Source: Betaproteobacteria bacterium
GTDB taxonomy: Bacteria; Pseudomonadota; Gammaproteobacteria; Burkholderiales; SG8-39
DNA: 5,647 bases
Assembly (NCBI GenBank): GCA_019509895.1
Contig: JAEKLK010000288.1
Location: forward strand, 1-5,647
Direction: 5' to 3'
In this document: piece by piece, positions 1 to 5,233 of the stretch
Layout of the letters: each line of letters opens with the position of its first letter
Position numbering within the stretch: position 1 is the first letter of the stretch
Translations under genes and position numbers: made by a program
Notes under the pieces: model-generated
What the model saw: only the letters and a program-made list of their open reading frames with translations
Told to the model about the DNA's origin: nothing
The model's database searches: none

Positions 1-1
1 G

Positions 2-385
2 GCGCCGCGCGCGCTGCGGCGCTTCGGCGAGATCGGCCTCGCCACGCTCGGGGGCGGCGCGCTCGCCGCCGGCTACGCGCTGCTGGCGGCGAGCCCATGG
101 GTCGGCCTCGCGGCGCTGGCGCTCGCGGCGATCGGCGGTGGCTTCTACATGTTCCACACCACGCTCCAGGCGAAGCTCACGCAGGTCGCGCCGGCCGCGC
201 GCGGCTCGGCGGTGGCGCTCTTCGCGACATTCCTCTTCATGGGGCAGGCGAGCGGCGTGTGGCTCGCTTCGCATCTCGCCGACGCGGTGGGCATCGCGCC
301 CGTCTTCGGCGTCTCGGCGCTTGGCCTTGCGGTGCTCGCGGTGGCGTTTCGCCGGCGCTTGCTTAGCTCGCCGCGTGCGCCGTGA
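2..385 (+). CDS. Major facilitator superfamily transporter, C-terminal part (5' end outside window)
   Basis: This is the last 127 codons of a membrane transporter; the reading frame is open from base 2 and ends at TGA 383-385. The visible protein has alternating hydrophobic segments at about residues 11-29, 33-52, 70-90 and 97-116. They are joined by short charged loops such as ALRRFGE at the start and QAKLTQVAPAARG at about 56-68, and a basic tail RRRLLSSPRAP follows. The pattern of a helix ending in FYMFHTTLQAKLTQ, then APAARGSAVALFATFLFMG, is what I know from the last helices of 12-helix MFS exporters, where the basic loop faces the cytoplasm. The substrate cannot be read from this part. 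Its 3' end overlaps the convergent M20 peptidase gene by 23 bp. An internal ATG at 149 is in frame but lies in the middle of a helix, so it is not the start. Confidence 0.85.
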   Translation, partial: APRALRRFGEIGLATLGGGALAAGYALLAASPWVGLAALALAAIGGGFYMFHTTLQAKLTQVAPAARGSAVALFATFLFMGQASGVWLASHLADAVGIAPVFGVSALGLAVLAVAFRRRLLSSPRAP

Positions 386-1757
386 GCACGTCGGCGACGC
401 AGGCGGTGAGCCGCTTGGCGTAGTCGATGTGCAGGAACTCGTTCGGCCCGTGAGCGTTCGAGTGTGGCCCGAGCACCCCGGTGATGAAGAACTGCGCCTG
501 CGGAAACTTCTGGCCGAGCATCGCCATGAACGGAATGGTGCCGCCTTCGCCCATCCACATGGCGCTCCTGCCGTAGTGGCGCTTCGACGCCTCGTCGACC
601 GCGCGCTCGAGCCAGCCCGCGGTCGCCGGCGCGTTCCAGCCGGTCGCCGCCTGGCCATACTCGTATGTGACGCGCGCGCCGTACGGAGGGTCCTTCTCCA
701 GGATTTCCTTGACCCGGCGCGCCGCGCGCTCCGCATCCAGCGTCGGCGGCAGACGCAGTGACAGCACCAGCTCGGTCTTCGGCCGCAGCACGTTGCCGGC
801 GCTCGCCGGCGGTGGCAATCCTTCGGCGCCGGTCACTGCGAGCATGGGCCGCCAAGTGCGGTTGAGGATTAGCTCGGCAATCTCGCCGTGCATCGGTCGC
901 ATGCCGGGCACGAACGGGAACTTGCGCCAGACGTCTTCCCCGACCACCTGCGCCGCGCGATGCGCCTGGCTCTTGCGCTCGTCGGGAATCGGTGCGTGCA
1001 GCGCCGGATCCTTCAGCACGCCGCTGCCGCTATCGTCGAGCCGGTCGAGCAGCGTGCGCGCAATGCGGAAGCTCGAGGCCACGACGCCGCTCGCGTCACC
1101 CGAATGCACTCCTTCGGTGAGCACCTCGACGCTCAGCACACCGTTTACCAGGCCGCGCAGCGAAGCGGTGCCCCAGAGCTGGTCGTAATTGCCGCAGCCG
1201 GAATCGAGCCCGACGACGAAGGAAGGCGCGCCGATGCGCGGGGCGAGCGCGTCAAGATACGCCGGCAGGTCGTAGCTGCCGCTTTCCTCGCAGCACTCGA
1301 TGAGGATGACGCAGCGCCGGTGCGGCCGCTGGTCCTGCCTTAGCTGCTGGAGCGCGGCGATGGCGCAGAAGACCGCGTAGCCGTCATCGGCGCCGCCGCG
1401 CCCGTAGAGCTTCCCGTCGTGCATCACCGGCGTCCACGGGCCAAAGCCCGGGCGCCAGCCGATCATCTCGGGCTGCTTGTCGAGGTGACCATAGAGGAGC
1501 ACCGTGTCCGTGGAACGGGCAGTCCCCGGTACGTCGATGAAGAGGCACGGCGTGCGGCCCTCGAGCCGCACGACCTCGAGCTTCATGCCGGGCAGCGCGT
1601 GCTTGCCACACCATTGCGCCGCGAGCTGCGCCGCCTGCTCGATGTGGCCGTGCCGCTGCCAGTCGCGATCGAAGTGCGGCGACTTGGCCGGTATGCGGAT
1701 GTATTCGGTGAGCGCGGGGACGATCGAGTCGTCCCACAGCGCGGCGATCGTGCTCAC
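363..1757 (-). CDS. M20-family zinc metallopeptidase (dipeptidase-like)
   Basis: This is a predicted cytoplasmic di-zinc amidohydrolase or dipeptidase of 464 residues, with no signal peptide. The M20 catalytic set is visible: LLYGHLDKQP gives metal ligand H91 with D93, GRGGADDG gives the bridging Asp (probably D124), ECCEESGS gives catalytic E157 and ligand E158, GLDSG gives D185, and SNAHGPNE gives the C-terminal ligand H436. The insert at about 200-320, including GVHSGD with H218, fits the dimerisation/lid domain. GEGGTIP at 403-409 resembles the carnosinase-type dipeptidase signature. The length and this motif fit M20 dipeptidases better than ArgE (about 380 residues) or DapE; the substrate is not known. 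The start is GTG 1757-1755, overlapping the yggX stop as GTGA, with GGAGAA just upstream, so translation is probably coupled. The stop TAA lies inside the convergent MFS gene. Confidence 0.9.
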   Translation of the reverse strand: MSTIAALWDDSIVPALTEYIRIPAKSPHFDRDWQRHGHIEQAAQLAAQWCGKHALPGMKLEVVRLEGRTPCLFIDVPGTARSTDTVLLYGHLDKQPEMIGWRPGFGPWTPVMHDGKLYGRGGADDGYAVFCAIAALQQLRQDQRPHRRCVILIECCEESGSYDLPAYLDALAPRIGAPSFVVGLDSGCGNYDQLWGTASLRGLVNGVLSVEVLTEGVHSGDASGVVASSFRIARTLLDRLDDSGSGVLKDPALHAPIPDERKSQAHRAAQVVGEDVWRKFPFVPGMRPMHGEIAELILNRTWRPMLAVTGAEGLPPPASAGNVLRPKTELVLSLRLPPTLDAERAARRVKEILEKDPPYGARVTYEYGQAATGWNAPATAGWLERAVDEASKRHYGRSAMWMGEGGTIPFMAMLGQKFPQAQFFITGVLGPHSNAHGPNEFLHIDYAKRLTACVADVLTAHAAS

Positions 1758-2026
1758 TTCTCCGGAGGCACGTAACCCGAAGCGACGTCGGCGCCGTGGC
1801 CGAAGAAGTGCTGCTCGGTCTGCTCCATGAGGTACTTACGGGCGCGCGCGTCAGCGAGGTTCAGGCGGTTCTCGTTGACCAGCATGGTCTGGCTGCGCAG
1901 CCACTGCTGCCACGCTTCCTTCGAGACGTTCTCCCAGATTCGCTTGCCGAGCTCGCCGGGATACGGCGGAAATTCCAGACCCTCGGCCTCGCGGCCGAGC
2001 TTGACGCACTTCACCATCCGAGCCAT
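1754..2026 (-). CDS. yggX: YggX family iron trafficking / oxidative damage protection protein
   Basis: This small cytoplasmic protein of 90 residues matches YggX in length and along its whole sequence. In enterobacteria YggX is linked to Fe(II) handling and to protection of iron-sulphur clusters against superoxide. Recognisable blocks are the N-terminal MARMVKC with the family's conserved Cys (C7), the REAEGLEFPPYPGELGKRI stretch at 12-30, SKEAWQQWLRSQTMLVNE at 35-52 and LNLADARARKYL at 55-66. It ends with GYVPPEK, like the GYTPEDK tail of the E. coli protein. The gene begins 7 bp after argA stops and shares GTGA with the downstream peptidase gene, so it is probably read as the middle gene of an operon. 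No Shine-Dalgarno sequence precedes the ATG. A TATAAT hexamer lies just upstream, so it may use coupling to argA or its own leaderless message. Confidence 0.96.
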   Translation of the reverse strand: MARMVKCVKLGREAEGLEFPPYPGELGKRIWENVSKEAWQQWLRSQTMLVNENRLNLADARARKYLMEQTEQHFFGHGADVASGYVPPEK

Positions 2027-2032
2027 CGATGG

Positions 2033-2038
2033 ATTATA
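2033..2038 (-). promoter_or_regulatory. TATAAT hexamer just before yggX, possible internal promoter
   Basis: On the minus strand the last argA codons and stop, ATA TAA T, spell a perfect sigma-70 -10 hexamer. Its last base lies 7 bases before the A of the yggX ATG, the usual distance to a transcription start. No strong -35 is found: with a 16-base spacer it would be TCGAAG, three of six matches. The hexamer is seen directly; its use as a promoter is inference. Confidence 0.3.
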
Positions 2039-3353
2039 TGCGCTTCAAGAACACCTTCGACCCGCGCCGCCAGTTGTAGAGCGCCTGGCGCTGCGAAGGC
2101 AGCGCCGCCACTTCCGCTGGTCGGAAACCCTGCTCGAGGAACCAGTGCGCCGCGTGCGTGGTCATGGCGAAGACCTTGCGCAGCTTCTGCGACTTGGCAC
2201 GCTCTTCGCAGGCTCGCAGCAGCCGCTCGCCGTAGCCGGCGTCCCGGTAGTCGGGCGCTACCGCGAGGCAGGCGAATTCGGCGCTCTTCGCGTCCGGAAA
2301 CGGATAGAGCGCGGCGCAGCCGCGGATCGCGCCGTCGTGCTCGACGACGATGAAGTTGCCGATCTCGGCTTCGAGCAGCTCGCGGCTGCGCTTCACCAGC
2401 GTGCCTTCGGCTTCCAGCGGCTCTATCAGCGCCAGCATGCCGCCGACGTCTTCGATGCGCGCCGGCCGTAGCTTCTCGAGCTGGTCGGCGCTGATCATGG
2501 TGCCGACGCCGGTGGCCGTGAAAAGCTCGAGCAGCAGCGACCCCGGGACGCGGCGCGAGACCAGATGCACGCGTCCTACACCGGCGTTCAGCGCCTCCAC
2601 GGCGTGCTCGATCGCGCGCGTGGTCTGCGGCGTGAGGCCGCCTTTGCGCGCGAGGCTGTCGGCCTCGTGCGCCGTGAGCTCGCTCAGCACCTCGCCGCGG
2701 CGGTTGACCGGCAGCTTGTCGGTGAACATGAGGAGCTTCTCGGCGCGCAGCGCGGCGGCGACGTTTTGCGCGACGTCTTCCCACGCCAGGTTGAACACTT
2801 CGCCGGTGGGCGAATAGCCGACATGCGCGACCAGCACCACCTCGCCGGCATCGAGCGCGCCACGAATGGCGAACGCGTCGACCTTGCGCACGGCGCCGGT
2901 GAACTGGAAGTCGATGCCTTTCCTGACGCCGATCGGCCGTGCGGTGATGAAGTTGCCGGAGTTGACGCGGATCTGCGAGCCGGCCATCGGCGAGTTCGGC
3001 AGCCCCTGGGACAGCACCGCCTCGATCTCGATCCGCAGCAGGCCGGCGGCCTCTTTCACCGCGGTAAGAGCGGCCTCGTCGGTGATGCGCAGCCCCTGCG
3101 CATAGTGCGAGCGGGCTCCCTTGGCCTTGACCGCTGCCTCGATTTGCGGCCGCGCGCCGTGCACCAGCACCAGGCGAATGCCGAGCGCGGCGAGCAGGTT
3201 CAGATCGTGGACGAAGGTGAGGAAGCGCGTGCGCTCGGTAAAGAGCTCGCCACCGAACGCCACCACGAAGGTGCGGCCGCGAAAGGCATGCACATACGGC
3301 GCTACCTGGCGCAGCCAGTGGACGAATGCTTCGGGCGGAAGTGGCGCAGCCAT
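2034..3353 (-). CDS. argA: N-acetylglutamate synthase, classical ArgA (amino-acid kinase fold plus GNAT)
   Basis: ArgA transfers acetyl from acetyl-CoA to L-glutamate, the first step of arginine biosynthesis, in the cytoplasm. At 439 residues it is close to E. coli ArgA (443) and aligns with it end to end by eye. The amino-acid kinase-like domain, which in this family binds arginine for feedback inhibition, covers about 25-285. It shows RGRTFVVAFGGE at 25-36, GIRLVLVHGARPQIE at 58-72 and SGNFITARPIGV at 132-143. The catalytic GNAT domain covers about 295-435: KRSRELLEAEIGNF at 321-334, CAALYPFPDAK at 346-356, the acetyl-CoA loop VAPDYRDAGYGERLL at 365-379 (R370, G373, G375) and HWFLEQGF at 403-410. 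The ATG at 3353 gives an N-terminus within one residue of E. coli's. It has no clear Shine-Dalgarno sequence, only an A-rich leader. It is first in the argA-yggX-peptidase block. Confidence 0.97.
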   Translation of the reverse strand: MAAPLPPEAFVHWLRQVAPYVHAFRGRTFVVAFGGELFTERTRFLTFVHDLNLLAALGIRLVLVHGARPQIEAAVKAKGARSHYAQGLRITDEAALTAVKEAAGLLRIEIEAVLSQGLPNSPMAGSQIRVNSGNFITARPIGVRKGIDFQFTGAVRKVDAFAIRGALDAGEVVLVAHVGYSPTGEVFNLAWEDVAQNVAAALRAEKLLMFTDKLPVNRRGEVLSELTAHEADSLARKGGLTPQTTRAIEHAVEALNAGVGRVHLVSRRVPGSLLLELFTATGVGTMISADQLEKLRPARIEDVGGMLALIEPLEAEGTLVKRSRELLEAEIGNFIVVEHDGAIRGCAALYPFPDAKSAEFACLAVAPDYRDAGYGERLLRACEERAKSQKLRKVFAMTTHAAHWFLEQGFRPAEVAALPSQRQALYNWRRGSKVFLKRI

Positions 3354-3427
3354 TGTATTTTTTTCAAATTGTACGAGGTAAACCGCAAGCTTAGCCGCGG
3401 GTTATGCTTCGTTCTCGGAGGTTCACC
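3354..3427. promoter_or_regulatory. Divergent intergenic region between argA and the ankyrin-like gene
   Basis: These 74 bases separate two divergent start codons and must hold, or lie close to, both promoters. The left half is clearly richer in A and T than the surroundings. On the minus strand a TACAAT (3373-3368) resembles a sigma-70 -10 element and would give argA a leader of only about 8 bases, but no good -35 is seen at 16-18 bp. A run of seven T (3358-3364 on the plus strand) is read as A7 just before the argA start. I see no convincing plus-strand promoter; TATGCT at 3403-3408 is a weak -10 match. I see no ArgR-type operator. Confidence 0.4.
3417..3421 (+). promoter_or_regulatory. Ribosome binding site deciding the start of the ankyrin-like gene
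   Basis: A perfect GGAGG lies 6 bases before the ATG at 3428. It makes 3428 the start and rules out the upstream in-frame ATG at 3404, which would put this site inside the coding region and add eight residues ahead of a good signal peptide. Confidence 0.85.
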
Positions 3428-4009
3428 ATGAAATTGCTTCGCATACTCTTCGTCACTTCGGCCGCGACGCTCGTCCTTCCCGTGCACGCCGCGACCGACG
3501 ATGCCGACTGGACCGCGTTTGGCCATGTGCTCACGCTCGTGCAGACGATGGTGCGCATCGGCGCCCAGCCCAATCCCGACCAGGCGTTCGCCGAGCTGCT
3601 CTCCGGCCGCAATCCCGCGGCGAACCAGGCGATCGCCAGCCTGTTCGCGGGCGCTACCGCCGAGATGCCCGACGAGTATCGCGGCCGCATCGCTTCGCTC
3701 GGCCGCGACATCGCCGGCCTCGCGCTACAGAGCCCCGTTACCGCGGCGGCGCCGAGCGTCTCCAACGATCGCACCCTCCTTGCGCGCAAGGACCTCACCG
3801 CGATGGGCCTGAGCTATTACGACCATGGCCAGTTCCTCGACGCGGTCAAGCGAAACGATGAGCTGGCGGCGGAGTTGTTCATCGCCGGCAAGGGCGTCGA
3901 CCTGAGCAAGCGGGCCTGGAGCGGCCGCACCGCGCTCGACATCGCGCGCGACAACGGCAACACCCGAATCGCCGAGCTGATCTCTAGAAATCTCCCGCCA
4001 GCGCACTGA
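3428..4009 (+). CDS. Exported protein with C-terminal ankyrin-like repeats, function unknown
   Basis: This is a 193-residue protein that I do not recognise as a named family. Residues 1-21 form a signal peptide: basic MKLLR, a hydrophobic core, and VHA before a likely cut at A21/A22. No lipobox is present, so a soluble periplasmic or secreted protein is likely. Residues 22-125 are mixed helical sequence without a known motif. Residues from about 132 look ankyrin-like. The first unit is degenerate (HGQFLDAVKRNDELAAELFI, 133-152, then AGKGVDLS). The second is clearer, with GRTALDIARDNGNTRIAELI at 166-185 matching the G-x-TAL-x-x-A...G...I-x-x-L pattern. Only about two repeats are present, so this would be a small binding surface. 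The gene diverges from argA and ends inside rsmE by a 26-bp tail-to-tail overlap. Neither neighbour indicates its role. Confidence 0.85.
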   Translation: MKLLRILFVTSAATLVLPVHAATDDADWTAFGHVLTLVQTMVRIGAQPNPDQAFAELLSGRNPAANQAIASLFAGATAEMPDEYRGRIASLGRDIAGLALQSPVTAAAPSVSNDRTLLARKDLTAMGLSYYDHGQFLDAVKRNDELAAELFIAGKGVDLSKRAWSGRTALDIARDNGNTRIAELISRNLPPAH

Positions 4010-4700
4010 GCGCGGCGAGCGCCGCGAGCCCCGCGGTCTCGGTGCGCAATACGCGCGCGCCGAGCCGGGCGGGCACGAAGCCGGCGCCGAGGAATGCGCG
4101 CTCCTCATCGGCGTTGAAGCCGGCCTCGGGCCCGGCCGCGATGGTAAAAGCCTCGCCGCCTTTCGCCGCCTCGGTGAAGCGCAGCTGCGACGCGGGCGAG
4201 AGCAGGATCTTCGTCCCCGCGCCGCCACGGTAGTCGCCCGCCGCAATCATCGGCAGCACCCTCGGGATCAGGTTGCGGCCGCATTGCTCGCACGCGGCGA
4301 CGACGACCTTCTGCCAATGCTCGAGCCGGGCCGTGGCGCGCTCGCCCTTTGGCCGCGCGACTGACGAGGCGGCGAGCACTGGCTGGAGCTCGGCAACGCC
4401 CAGCTCGACGCTTTTTCGGACGGTAAAGTCCATGCGCTCTCCAGCCGAGACGCCCTGCACGAGCACCATGCGCAGCGGCGATTCGCGCTCGATTGCACGA
4501 TGCTCGAGCACATCGACCCGCACCTTCAGGCGCTCGATGGACGCGACGCGTGCGGCAAATTCGCCGCCGCGCCCGTTGAACAATGTGATCTCGTCGCCAG
4601 CGCGAATGCGCAAAACGTGCACCGCGTGGTGCGCGCTATCGTCGGGCAGCATGAGGCTCGTCCCGGTGCGCAACGCCGTGTCGACATGGAAGCGCGGCAT
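3984..4700 (-). CDS. rsmE: 16S rRNA (uracil(1498)-N(3))-methyltransferase
   Basis: RsmE methylates N3 of U1498 in helix 44 of 16S rRNA on the 30S subunit, using S-adenosylmethionine. At 238 residues it has the usual length. The N-terminal PUA-like domain (about 1-70) begins MPRFHV and carries HHAVHVLRIRAGDEI at 24-38 and FNGRGGEF at 41-48. The SPOUT methyltransferase domain follows: GERMDFTVRKSVELGV at 87-102, EQCGRN at 138-143, and the SAM-binding knot with GPEAGF at 190-195 and LRTETA at 218-223. As I recall, the family normally has GPEGGF, so A193 is a small departure. The start ATG 4700 fits the family N-terminus but has no Shine-Dalgarno sequence. It lies 14 bp from the divergent thioredoxin-like start. 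The stop TAG (3986-3984) lies inside the ankyrin-like gene. Confidence 0.96.
   Translation of the reverse strand: MPRFHVDTALRTGTSLMLPDDSAHHAVHVLRIRAGDEITLFNGRGGEFAARVASIERLKVRVDVLEHRAIERESPLRMVLVQGVSAGERMDFTVRKSVELGVAELQPVLAASSVARPKGERATARLEHWQKVVVAACEQCGRNLIPRVLPMIAAGDYRGGAGTKILLSPASQLRFTEAAKGGEAFTIAAGPEAGFNADEERAFLGAGFVPARLGARVLRTETAGLAALAALSALAGDF
4001..4047. repeat. Nested inverted repeats at the end of the ankyrin-like gene
   Basis: An outer stem pairs GCGCAC (4001-4006) with GTGCGC (4042-4047), and an inner stem pairs CGCGGC (4011-4016) with GCCGCG (4021-4026) around the tetraloop GAGC. The inner stem starts 2 bases after the ankyrin-like stop codon and lies within the 3' coding part of rsmE. 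No T-run follows on the plus strand, so it is not a standard intrinsic terminator. It could still slow or end plus-strand transcription, but short GC stems are common by chance in DNA of this composition. Confidence 0.25.
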
Positions 4701-4708
4701 GCTAGGAT
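4681..4708 (+). promoter_or_regulatory. Possible sigma-70 promoter of the thioredoxin-like gene
   Basis: TCGACA (4681-4686) differs from the -35 consensus at one position. After 16 bases comes TAGGAT (4703-4708), with four of six matches to the -10 consensus and an upstream TGC that makes an extended -10. It lies mostly inside the first codons of rsmE, as it must with only 14 bp between the two starts. Initiation 7 bases past the hexamer would fall on the ATG at 4715. AGGA (4704-4707), 7 bases before that ATG, is the alternative reading as a Shine-Dalgarno sequence and needs a promoter further upstream. The two readings exclude each other. Confidence 0.25.
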
Positions 4709-4714
4709 TTTTGC

Positions 4715-5233
4715 ATGAAGGCGCACGCGTTCGATCTTCTCGGGGTCGACGGCAAGCGCCATACCCTCGACACGGCGCGCGGCCCTAAGGGCCTCGTAGT
4801 GATGTTCATCTGCAACCACTGTCCCTACGTCAAGGCGGTGCTCGATCGCATCATCCGCGACTGTGGCGAGCTCAGCCACCACGGCATCGGCTCGATTGCC
4901 GTGATGTCCAACGACCCCACCGACTATCCCGAGGATTCATTCGACAATATGAAGCGCATCGCGCAGGAGAGGCGCTTCCCGTTCCCCTACGTCATCGACG
5001 AGACGCAGGCGGTGGCGCGCGCCTATGACGCCGTCTGCACGCCTGAGTTCTTCGGCTTCGATTCCGCGCTCGCGTTGCAATACCACGGCCGGCTCGACGC
5101 CTCGCGCCGCGATGCGGTGCCGAACGCCAAGCGCGAGCTCTTCGATGCGATGGTGCAGATGGCCGCGACCGGGCGCGGACCGAAGGAGCAGCATCCTTCG
5201 GTCGGCTGCTCGATTAAATGGAAGAACGCGTGA
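4715..5233 (+). CDS. Thioredoxin-fold, peroxiredoxin-like protein (CNHC motif)
   Basis: This 172-residue protein belongs to the AhpC/TSA-like branch of the thioredoxin superfamily whose members carry FICNHCPYVKA after the first strand. Here that is residues 31-41, with C33 and C36 as the CxxC pair. An early DLLGVDGKRHTL (7-18) matches the usual strand before the active site. SNDPTDYPEDSFDNMKR (65-81) and VIDETQAVARAYDAVCTPEFF (from 93) follow, with P110 as the probable cis-proline. The tail HPSVGCSIKWK (160-170) adds C165. There is no signal peptide, so it is probably a cytoplasmic thiol oxidoreductase; the reaction and partner are unknown. The start is fixed at ATG 4715 because an in-frame TAG lies at 4703-4705; AGGA sits 7 bases upstream. 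It diverges from rsmE and overlaps the convergent DUF4126 gene by 20 bp. Confidence 0.9.
   Translation: MKAHAFDLLGVDGKRHTLDTARGPKGLVVMFICNHCPYVKAVLDRIIRDCGELSHHGIGSIAVMSNDPTDYPEDSFDNMKRIAQERRFPFPYVIDETQAVARAYDAVCTPEFFGFDSALALQYHGRLDASRRDAVPNAKRELFDAMVQMAATGRGPKEQHPSVGCSIKWKNA
5178..5203. repeat. Perfect 10-bp inverted repeat with 6-base loop
   Basis: GACCGAAGGA (5178-5187) is followed by the loop GCAGCA and the exact complement TCCTTCGGTC (5194-5203). It encodes residues in the thioredoxin-like protein tail on the plus strand. On the minus strand it begins 10 bases after the DUF4126 stop codon, the usual place for a terminator stem. No T-run follows in either direction, so a standard intrinsic terminator is not shown. 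A second possible stem, GAGCAGC (5186-5192) with GCTGCTC (5205-5211), competes with it. Confidence 0.4.

Noticed and set aside
145..855. Minus-strand open frame of 236 codons over the MFS and M20 genes
   Set aside because: It is a frame shadow of the M20 peptidase running antisense into the transporter gene, with no recognisable motif.
1760..1767. Palindrome CTCCGGAG before the peptidase start as an operator
   Set aside because: It is only 8 bp, lies in yggX coding sequence, and is explained by the GGAG ribosome-binding element of the coupled GTG start.
2011..2784. Minus-strand open frame of 257 codons overlapping argA and yggX
   Set aside because: It is a shifted frame of argA with very Arg/Ala-rich low-complexity translation, and it would conflict with two well-identified genes.
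3358..3364. Run of seven T as an intrinsic terminator on the plus strand
   Set aside because: No GC-rich stem precedes it and there is no upstream plus-strand gene to terminate; it is the A-rich leader of argA on the other strand.
3404..3427. Upstream ATG as the start of the ankyrin-like protein
   Set aside because: GGAGG at 3417-3421 fits the ATG at 3428, and the upstream start would place MLRSRRFT ahead of a well-formed signal peptide.
2565..3431. Plus-strand open frame of 288 codons opposite argA
   Set aside because: It lies almost wholly antisense to a certain argA. Its composition (many Arg, His, Ala, Gly) is typical of reversed GC-rich coding DNA, and no domain is visible.
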